From ZC4RG30 sp964417875 (GTDB lineage Bacteria > Pseudomonadota > Gammaproteobacteria > Steroidobacterales > Steroidobacteraceae), in the NCBI GenBank assembly GCA_964417875.1, contig CAYQJU010000023.1, positions 1-39,569 of the forward strand: a DNA stretch of 39,569 bases. The letters run 5' to 3'. The notes under the pieces were generated by a model. It searched no databases and was not told the origin of the DNA. It saw only the letters and a list, made by a program, of their open reading frames with translations. The position numbers were made by a program, and so were the translations under genes. Each line of letters begins with the position of its first letter. The stretch's first letter is position 1. Below are positions 33,225-39,569 of this stretch, in pieces.

Positions 33225-35030
33225 ATGCCGCTCGACTCCTACCCCCGCCCGCAACTGCGCCGCGCCGACTGGACCAGCCTCGATGGTCCATGGCAGTTCA
33301 CCTTCGACCACGACCTGAAGTGGCGCACGCCGACCGATGTGCCGGAGTGGCCACTAACCATCGAGGTGCCCTATGCGCCCGAGTGCCGCCTGAGCGGCAT
33401 CGGCGATGAGGACTTCCACCGCGCCTGCTGGTATCGCCGCGAGTTCGAGGTGCCGGACCTGGCCGCGCACCGTGCGCGCGGCGGGCGCGTGATCCTGCAC
33501 TTCGGCGCCGTCGACTACCAGGCGCGGGTGTGGGTCAACGATTTCAAGATCATCACCCACGAAGGCGGGCACACGCCGTTCAGCGCCGACATCACCTTCG
33601 CGCTGCGCGACGATGGCCCGCAGGTGGTGGCGGTGTGGGCCGAAGATGATCCGCATGACCTGGAGAAGCCGCGCGGCAAACAGGACTGGAAGCGCGAGCC
33701 GCATGGCATCTGGTATCCGCGCACCACCGGCATCTGGCAGACCGTGTGGCTGGAATGCGTGCCGGAAACCTGGCTGCAGACCATGCGCTGGGTGCCCAAC
33801 ATCGAGCGCTGGGAGATCGCCTTCTCGGCCACAGTGGCCGGGAAGCCGCGCAATGACCTGTCGCTGCGCGTGCGGCTCTCCAGCGGTGACCTGGAGCTGG
33901 CGGATGACACCTACCGGCTGGTCGACAACGAACTGTACCGCCGCATCGGGCTGTCGGATCCCGGCATCGACGACTATCGCAACGAGCTGCTGTGGTCGCC
34001 GGAGCGACCCACGCTGATCAGCGCCGAGATCGAGCTGCTGCGCGGCCGGGAGGTGATCGAGCGGCTGGAGTCCTATACCGCGCTGCGCGCCATCAGCGTG
34101 CAGCGCGAGAAGATCATGCTGAACGGCCGCCCCTACAGCATGCGGCTGGTGCTCGACCAGGGCTACTGGCCCGAATCCTTCATGACCGCGCCTTCCGACG
34201 AGGCCCTGCGCCGTGACGTGGAGCTGGCCAAGGCGATGGGCTTCAACGGCGTGCGCAAGCACCAGAAGCTCGAGGACCCACGCTATCTCTACTGGGCCGA
34301 CACGCTGGGCCTGCTGGTGTTCGGCGAGATGCCCAGCGCCTACCGCTTCACGCAGCGTTCGATCCGCCGCCTGCTGCGCGAATGGACCGAGGCCATCGAG
34401 CGCGACATCAGCCACCCCTGCGTCGTGATCTGGGTGCCGTTCAATGAATCCTGGGGCGTGCCGGACCTGGCGATGCAGGCCTCGCAGCGCGATGCGGTGG
34501 CCGCGTTCTATCACCTGACCAAGACGCTGGATCCGACGCGGCTGGTGATCGGCAATGACGGCTGGGAGAGCTCCGCCACCGACATCATCGGCATCCATGA
34601 CTACGACATCGATCCGGTGCACATGCGCAGCCGCTATGGCCCGGAGGTGGCGGCCCGCGAGGTGGTCGACCGGCGCTGGTCGGGCGGACGCATCCTCACG
34701 CTCGATGGCTATCCGCACCGCGGCCAGCCGATCTGCCTGTCGGAGTTCGGTGGCATCGCATGGACGCATGACCCGGGATCCGAGCCTCCCAACGGCTGGG
34801 GTTATGCGCGCGCGCGGACGGCCGAGGAATACGAGCACCTGGCACTCTCGCTGATCGAGATCGCCCGCACCACCGGCATGTTCAGCGCCTTCTGCTACAC
34901 GCAGTTCACCGACACCTTCCAGGAGATCAACGGGCTGCTGCATTTCGACCGTACGCCGAAGATTCCGCTGGAGCGCATCGCGGCTGCCGTCACCGGCACC
35001 GGTACCGGGCAACCGCCGCGTCCGCCCTGA
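33225..35030 (+). CDS. Glycoside hydrolase family 2 (beta-galactosidase/glucuronidase-like)
   Basis: 601 residues in the GH2 order: sugar-binding jelly roll (YPRPQLRRADWTSLDGPWQF to GGHTPFSADIT), immunoglobulin-like domain (about 185-300), and TIM barrel with acid/base Glu in VIWVPFNESWG and nucleophile Glu in ICLSEFGGI. It has no signal peptide, so it acts in the cytoplasm. At 601 residues it lacks the extra C-terminal domains of LacZ. The following galT and galK genes, joined by 1-base TGATG overlaps, suggest beta-galactosidase activity, though other beta-glycosides are possible. A small inverted repeat (AGGCCG 33191-33196, CGGCCT 33201-33206) lies in the leader and could be an operator. 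GGAG is only two bases before the ATG. Confidence 0.9.
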   Translation: MPLDSYPRPQLRRADWTSLDGPWQFTFDHDLKWRTPTDVPEWPLTIEVPYAPECRLSGIGDEDFHRACWYRREFEVPDLAAHRARGGRVILHFGAVDYQARVWVNDFKIITHEGGHTPFSADITFALRDDGPQVVAVWAEDDPHDLEKPRGKQDWKREPHGIWYPRTTGIWQTVWLECVPETWLQTMRWVPNIERWEIAFSATVAGKPRNDLSLRVRLSSGDLELADDTYRLVDNELYRRIGLSDPGIDDYRNELLWSPERPTLISAEIELLRGREVIERLESYTALRAISVQREKIMLNGRPYSMRLVLDQGYWPESFMTAPSDEALRRDVELAKAMGFNGVRKHQKLEDPRYLYWADTLGLLVFGEMPSAYRFTQRSIRRLLREWTEAIERDISHPCVVIWVPFNESWGVPDLAMQASQRDAVAAFYHLTKTLDPTRLVIGNDGWESSATDIIGIHDYDIDPVHMRSRYGPEVAAREVVDRRWSGGRILTLDGYPHRGQPICLSEFGGIAWTHDPGSEPPNGWGYARARTAEEYEHLALSLIEIARTTGMFSAFCYTQFTDTFQEINGLLHFDRTPKIPLERIAAAVTGTGTGQPPRPP

Positions 35031-36118
35031 TGCACGAGCTGGAGCTGGAGAAGCCGGACGGGCGCCGCCTGTCGCTGTATTCGCGCCGGCCCATTCCCGC
35101 AGGCATCCACGCGCGCTCGCCGCGTCCCGACCCGGTGCATCCCAACCCGCACCTGCGCTGGCATCCACTGCGGCGCGAGTGGGTGGCTTATGCGGCCTAC
35201 CGGCAGACGCGCACCTTCCTGCCGCCGCCGGAATACAACCCGCTGCAGGCCAGCGATGATCCGGCCAATCCCACCGAACTGCCGGCAGGCGACTACGACA
35301 TCGCGGTATTCGACAACCTGTTTCCGGCGCTGAGCCTTGCGGCGCGCGACCCGCCCTCTTCCATCATCCCGACGATGGCCGCGACCGGACACTGCGAGGT
35401 GGTGGTGTTCACGCAGGATGCGCGCGGCTCGCTGGCCAGCCTGCCCGTGGACCATGTGGCATTGCTGCTGCAGGTGTGGGGGCGGCGCACCGCGGCAATC
35501 CAGCAGCGCGGACCTGCGATCCAGTATGTGCTGCCGTTCGAGAACCGCGGCGCGGAGGTCGGGGTCACGCTGCATCATCCGCATGGGCAGATCTATGCCT
35601 ATCCGCATGTGCCGCCGGTTCCGCAGCGCATGCACGAGGCCGAGCGCAGCCATCATGCCGAAACCGGCCAGCCGCTGCTGGCCGCGCTGATCGAGGCGGA
35701 GATCAGGGATGGCCGGCGCATCCTGCATGCCAGCGATGAGGCGGTGGCGTTCGTGCCGGCCTGGGCGCGCTATCCCTATGAAGTGTGGGTGGCGCCGCGC
35801 CGGCAGGTGCCTGATTTTGCCGCGCTGACGGCCTCCATGCGTCTGGCGCTGGCGCGCGCGCTGCTGGTCGCGCTGCGCAAGTACGACGGCCTGTGGCAGA
35901 AGCCCTTTCCCTACATCATGGTCTGGTACCAGGCGCCGCGCATCCCAGGTTACGCGCAGGCCTGCCACCTGCATGCCGAGCTGTATCCGCCATATCGCAT
36001 GCCGGGCAGGCTGAAATACCTCGCCGGCACCGAGATTGGCGCCGGGCTGTTCGCCAACGATGCACTGCCTGAAGACAAGGCGGCCGAACTGCAGGCCATC
36101 CAGGTGGAGATGGACTGA
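35030..36118 (+). CDS. galT: Galactose-1-phosphate uridylyltransferase
   Basis: 362 residues. The catalytic HIT-type motif LHHPHGQIYAYPHVPP carries the nucleophilic histidine (second His of HPHGQ). IPTMAATGHCEVVVFTQDA and the FPYIMVWYQAP segment near the end are also typical. It swaps UMP between UDP-glucose and galactose-1-phosphate. The Cys-x-x-Cys pair that holds structural zinc in E. coli GalT is missing; the matching stretch reads RTFLPPPEYNPLQ. It starts within the stop of the GH2 gene (TGATG) and ends in the same way into galK. Confidence 0.94.
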   Translation: MHELELEKPDGRRLSLYSRRPIPAGIHARSPRPDPVHPNPHLRWHPLRREWVAYAAYRQTRTFLPPPEYNPLQASDDPANPTELPAGDYDIAVFDNLFPALSLAARDPPSSIIPTMAATGHCEVVVFTQDARGSLASLPVDHVALLLQVWGRRTAAIQQRGPAIQYVLPFENRGAEVGVTLHHPHGQIYAYPHVPPVPQRMHEAERSHHAETGQPLLAALIEAEIRDGRRILHASDEAVAFVPAWARYPYEVWVAPRRQVPDFAALTASMRLALARALLVALRKYDGLWQKPFPYIMVWYQAPRIPGYAQACHLHAELYPPYRMPGRLKYLAGTEIGAGLFANDALPEDKAAELQAIQVEMD

Positions 36119-37182
36119 TGCCACGGTTCCGCGAACTGTTCGGCTGCGCAGCGGAGGCCACGGCCAGCGCACCGGGGCGCGTGAACCTGCTCGGCGAGCA
36201 CACCGACTACAACCAGGGCCTGGTGCTGCCGCTGGCGATTCCGCGCTGTGTCGACATCGAGATCGCCGTGGCCACCGATGGCATGCACCGCTTCCATTCC
36301 GAGCAGCTCGGCGAAACAGTGGAGTTCGAAGATGGAAGGGAATCACCGCCAGGCTTCGCGCGTTATCTGCAGGGTTGCATCGAGGCATTGCGTGCGCGCG
36401 GCCACCGGGTTCCCGCGATCCGCGCGCGGGTGGATTCCAGCGTGCCGATCGGCTCGGGACTTTCCAGCAGCGCGGCGCTTGAAGTGGCGACACTGCGCGC
36501 GCTGCGCACGCTGCTGCGCCTTGATATCGACGATGAGCAGATCGCCTATCTGGCGCACGAGGCCGAGACGCGCCATGTGGGCGTGCAATGCGGCATCCTT
36601 GACCAGATGGCCAGCAGCCTTGCGGGCACCGACTGCATGCTGTTCCTCGACACCAGCACCCTGGAGCGCAAGCTGCTGCCATTGCCGGCCGGCGCGGCGG
36701 TACTGATCTTCGACAGCGGCGTGCACCGCAGCCTCGCCTCCAGTGGCTACAACCAGCGCCGCGCGGAGTGCGAAGCCGCGGCGGCAAAACTCGGCCTCGC
36801 CTCGTTGCGCGATGTCGAGGAACTGCCACCCCAGGGGGCGTTGCCTGACCTGCTGTTCCGCCGCGTGCGGCATGTGTTCACCGAGAACGCCCGGGTGCGG
36901 CATGCGATCCGCGGCGTCGATGCAGCCACGTTCGGTGCATTGATGAATGAATCCCATGCCAGCCTGAGCGCGGACTATGAGGTCTCGACGCCGGAACTGG
37001 ATGCGCTTGCCGCAGCGCTGCAGTCGGTACCGGGTGTGTTCGGCGCCAAGCTCACCGGGGCGGGCTTTGGCGGTGCCTGCGTGGCGCTGGTGCGCGAGGA
37101 CCGCGGCGCCGGTGTCGCGGCCCAGGTGCTGTCGACCTATGGCGCGCAGCACGCGGATGCCGGGGTGCTGCTGGGCGGCTGA
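36118..37182 (+). CDS. galK: Galactokinase
   Basis: 354 residues, GHMP kinase fold. The galactose motif SAPGRVNLLGEHTDYNQG is near the N-terminus, the ATP loop VPIGSGLSSSAALEVA follows, and KLTGAGFGGACVAL is the C-terminal motif. It phosphorylates galactose at C1 with ATP. GGAG lies eight bases before the ATG, inside galT, and the genes overlap by one base. Nothing in the sequence looks degraded. The next gene follows after 138 bases in which I see no terminator and no convincing promoter, so read-through is likely. Confidence 0.95.
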   Translation: MPRFRELFGCAAEATASAPGRVNLLGEHTDYNQGLVLPLAIPRCVDIEIAVATDGMHRFHSEQLGETVEFEDGRESPPGFARYLQGCIEALRARGHRVPAIRARVDSSVPIGSGLSSSAALEVATLRALRTLLRLDIDDEQIAYLAHEAETRHVGVQCGILDQMASSLAGTDCMLFLDTSTLERKLLPLPAGAAVLIFDSGVHRSLASSGYNQRRAECEAAAAKLGLASLRDVEELPPQGALPDLLFRRVRHVFTENARVRHAIRGVDAATFGALMNESHASLSADYEVSTPELDALAAALQSVPGVFGAKLTGAGFGGACVALVREDRGAGVAAQVLSTYGAQHADAGVLLGG

Positions 37183-37320
37183 ACGCGCCTGCCCGCAGTG
37201 CATCAGTCGGCTGCCGTCCTACGAAAGATGGTGCCGGATTGGAACTGACGGCGCCCCGCAATCCGGTGCTCCATGTCAGGACCTGCCTCTGTCGTGAAGG
37301 CAGTCCGACCGGAGTTTCCA

Positions 37321-39569
37321 ATGTCACCACCCGCGTTGATCGTCCTTTCCCACCTGCGCTGGGAATTCGTGTTCCAGCGCCCCCAGCACCTGATGACCCG
37401 TCTCGCGGAACACTTCCGCATCTACTTCGTCGAAGAGCCGCGGCTGCATGACGCACCGCCCCGCCTGCAGGTCCGGCAGATTGCCGACAACCTGACCGTC
37501 TGTGTGCCGCACACCTCGATTGCCGCGCCCGGCTTCCACGATGACCAGCTTCCGGCGCTTGAGATGCTGCTCGAGGATCTCGTCGAGCGCGAAGGGCTGC
37601 GCGAGCCGCTGGTCTGGCTATATACCCCGATGGCGCTGCCGCTGGCCGAGAAGCTCTCGCCGCGCGTGCTGGTCTATGACTGCATGGATGAGCTGTCGGC
37701 GTTCCTGAATGCGCCGCGCCAGCTGATCCAGCGCGAGAATGCGCTGCTGCGCCGCGCGGACCTGGTGTTCACCGGCGGACCCAGCCTCTTCGAAGCCAAG
37801 CGCGAACGCCATCCTTCCGTGCACTGCATGCCGAGCAGTGTCGATGCCCCCCACTTCGCGCAGGCCCAGTCACCGGGCATCGATCATCCAGCGCAGGCGG
37901 CAATCCCCCGGCCGCGCCTCGGCTTCTATGGCGTGATCGATGAACGCATCGACCTGCCGCTGGTCGATGCCATCGCCGCCGCGCGGCCCGACTGGCAGCT
38001 GGTGCTGGTGGGTCCGGTAGTCAAGATCGACCCGGCCACGCTGCCGCAGCGGCCGAACATCCATTACATGGGGCAGCAGCCTTATGGCGATCTGCCGAAG
38101 TTCCTGGCCGGCTGGGATGTCTGCCTGCTGCCCTTCGCGCTGAACGAGGCCACGCGCTACATCAGCCCGACCAAGACACTGGAATACATGGCCGCGGGCA
38201 AGCCGGTGGTCAGCACGCCGATCCGCGATGTGGTGATGCCCTATTCCAGCATCGTCTCGATCGCCGATGAGGCCGGCGAATTCCTGAAAGCCTGCGAGCT
38301 TGCACTGGCGATGTCGCCGCAGGCACGCGGCTGCCTGGCCTCTCGCATGGCCGCGACGGTGGCCGGCACTTCCTGGGACCGCACCGTGGCCCGCATGCGC
38401 GAGCTGATCGAAGCGGCCGCGGCGGTGCCGCGCACCAGCTTGATGACCACGCTGGCCAGTGACGCCGCCGCTCCCGATGCGGCGCTGCGCGCGGCGCTGC
38501 CGCAGCAGGTGCAGGTGGCGATCATCGGTGCCGGGCCCACCGGCCTCAGCGCCGCCTACCATCTGGGCGAAGGCAGCCTGCTGCTGGAACAGAATCCCAC
38601 CGTGGGCGGGTGGTGCCGGTCGATCCAGGACCAGGGCTTCACGTTCGATTACGCCGGCCACATCATGTTCTCGAACGATCCCTATGTGCACCAGATGTAC
38701 GCGAAGCTGCTGGGCGACAACGTGCACTGGCAGGATCGCGAGGCCTGGATCTACAGCAAGGATGTCTACACCCGCTATCCCTTCCAGGGCGCGCTGCATG
38801 GCCTGCCGCCGGATGTCCTCAAGGATTGCATCGTCGGTGCCATAGAGGCGCGCTTCGGCAACCTGAAGGCGGAGGCGTCGCGCGCGCCCGCCGCCGCCAG
38901 CAGCTCGCCGGCGGCCTGCAAGGCCGAATCGATCACCGACTGCTGTGCTGATGGCGTGGTGGACAGCCTGCCGCGCGGCCACGTCGCGGCCGGTGACGCC
39001 GCCGTGCGCAAGCCGCCCGCCAACTTCGAGGAATTCATCTACCAGGTCTGGGGCGCAGGCGTGGCGAAGCATTTCGCCGTGCCCTACAACCGCAAGCTCT
39101 GGGCGGTGCCGCTGACCGAGATGGAGACTTCCTGGCTCGGCGGACGCGTGCCCATGCCCGATCTGGAGGAGATGATCGCCGGCGCGCTGCAGCCGGTTCC
39201 AAAGCCGATGGGCCCGAATGCGCGCTTCGGATATCCACTGCGCGGCGGCTTCCAGGCGCTGATGGATGCCTTCCTGCCCCATCTTCGCGGTCAGGTGCAA
39301 TGCAATGCCCGCGTGGTGCAGATCGACCCGGTACGCCATGAGCTGCGTCTGTCGGACGGCAGCACGGTGGAATATGAGCAGCTGCTGAGCACGATGCCAT
39401 TGCCGGTGCTGGTGGGCATGCTGGGCGCCGAGGCGCCACCGGCCGTGCGCGCGGCTGCCGCGAAGCTGCGGCATGTGTCCGTGCGCTGCGTGAACCTGGG
39501 CATCGGACGCAGCAACATCACCGACAAGCACTGGATCTACTACCCGGAGGATCCGGTGTTCCACCGCAT
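37321..39569 (+). CDS. Fusion of a glycosyltransferase and a UDP-galactopyranose-mutase-like flavoprotein; cut by the right edge
   Basis: 749 codons are open to the edge of the window. Residues about 1-375 are a GT-B glycosyltransferase similar to TuaH-type proteins: LSHLRWEFVFQRPQHLMTRLA, VYDCMDELSAF, and the sugar-nucleotide region PTKTLEYMAAGKPVVSTP. A linker of about 20 residues leads to a second enzyme at residue 399, with FAD fold VAIIGAGPTGLSAAYHL. YAGHIMFSNDPYV, YTRYPFQGALHGLP and FAVPYNRKLWAVPLTEMETSW resemble UDP-galactopyranose mutases, especially the eukaryotic type (from memory). An Ala/Ser/Cys-rich insert (about 520-565) interrupts the flavin domain. The mutase makes UDP-galactofuranose. 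GGAG is six bases before ATG 37321. A more general amine-oxidase-like role is the alternative. Confidence 0.85.
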   Translation, partial: MSPPALIVLSHLRWEFVFQRPQHLMTRLAEHFRIYFVEEPRLHDAPPRLQVRQIADNLTVCVPHTSIAAPGFHDDQLPALEMLLEDLVEREGLREPLVWLYTPMALPLAEKLSPRVLVYDCMDELSAFLNAPRQLIQRENALLRRADLVFTGGPSLFEAKRERHPSVHCMPSSVDAPHFAQAQSPGIDHPAQAAIPRPRLGFYGVIDERIDLPLVDAIAAARPDWQLVLVGPVVKIDPATLPQRPNIHYMGQQPYGDLPKFLAGWDVCLLPFALNEATRYISPTKTLEYMAAGKPVVSTPIRDVVMPYSSIVSIADEAGEFLKACELALAMSPQARGCLASRMAATVAGTSWDRTVARMRELIEAAAAVPRTSLMTTLASDAAAPDAALRAALPQQVQVAIIGAGPTGLSAAYHLGEGSLLLEQNPTVGGWCRSIQDQGFTFDYAGHIMFSNDPYVHQMYAKLLGDNVHWQDREAWIYSKDVYTRYPFQGALHGLPPDVLKDCIVGAIEARFGNLKAEASRAPAAASSSPAACKAESITDCCADGVVDSLPRGHVAAGDAAVRKPPANFEEFIYQVWGAGVAKHFAVPYNRKLWAVPLTEMETSWLGGRVPMPDLEEMIAGALQPVPKPMGPNARFGYPLRGGFQALMDAFLPHLRGQVQCNARVVQIDPVRHELRLSDGSTVEYEQLLSTMPLPVLVGMLGAEAPPAVRAAAAKLRHVSVRCVNLGIGRSNITDKHWIYYPEDPVFHR

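Noticed and set aside
37870..39564. 564-residue minus-strand frame opposite the transferase-mutase gene
   Set aside because: Antisense to a clear flavoprotein and glycosyltransferase reading; no motifs of its own.

Overview
The window is about 39.6 kb of GC-rich DNA (roughly two thirds G+C) from a bacterial chromosome. The gene set and order (rnr-rlmB ... rpsF-rpsR-rplI-dnaB-alr, radA-ffh, bfd/bfr, tRNA-Leu) point to a gammaproteobacterium, probably close to Xanthomonadales, Nevskiales or Steroidobacterales. That placement is an inference from gene order and protein character; no database search was possible. There is no phage, insertion sequence or CRISPR array, and no gene-free stretch longer than 300 bases.

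Layout. 1-1931 (minus): the start of a tandem-HAMP signalling protein that runs off the left edge, then a gpx-marR pair. 2026-5917 (plus): an octahaem cytochrome with HEAT and TPR regions, then an exported sulfatase. 5926-8686 (minus): radA-ffh. 8860-10416 (plus): a PP2C phosphatase and a two-FHA protein. 10541-11336: divergent bfd and bfr. 11382-15386 (minus): rpsF-rpsR-rplI-dnaB-alr, where dnaB carries an in-frame 138-residue mini-intein. 15502-28420: about 13 kb of accessory genes between rpsF and rlmB, two blocks that usually lie close together. 28518-31372 (minus): rnr-rlmB. 31502-31586: tRNA-Leu(CAG). 31667-39569 (plus): an MFS exporter, then a galactose operon (GH2 glycosidase, galT, galK) that leads into a glycosyltransferase fused to a UDP-galactopyranose-mutase-like flavoprotein, cut by the right edge.

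The accessory block has three parts. The first is a tightly coupled minus-strand operon: TonB-dependent receptor, NHL/SMP-30 beta-propeller lipoprotein, an exported protein of two tandem copies of an unnamed domain, and an SGNH esterase lipoprotein. A PQQ/haem c dehydrogenase lipoprotein is divergent from it. Together these look like a cell-envelope system that imports, hydrolyses and oxidises an unidentified substrate. The second is a large lipoprotein with a Pro-Glu repeat stalk and about eight ELWxTDGTxxGT-type repeats. The third is ligA-ligB (class III extradiol ring-cleavage dioxygenase) coupled to an EamA transporter.

Galactose part: the GH2 enzyme could release galactose, GalK and GalT would turn it into UDP-galactose, and the fused mutase/transferase could make and transfer galactofuranose. 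galE and galM are not in the window.

The most notable points are the endonuclease-free DnaB mini-intein at an apparently shifted position in the usual insertion loop, the transferase-mutase fusion, the uncharacterised receptor/propeller/duplicated-domain/quinoprotein locus, a dnaB start codon inside a perfect inverted repeat next to a DnaA box, and repeated 4-base NTGA gene overlaps with non-ATG starts, two or three of them probably CTG.
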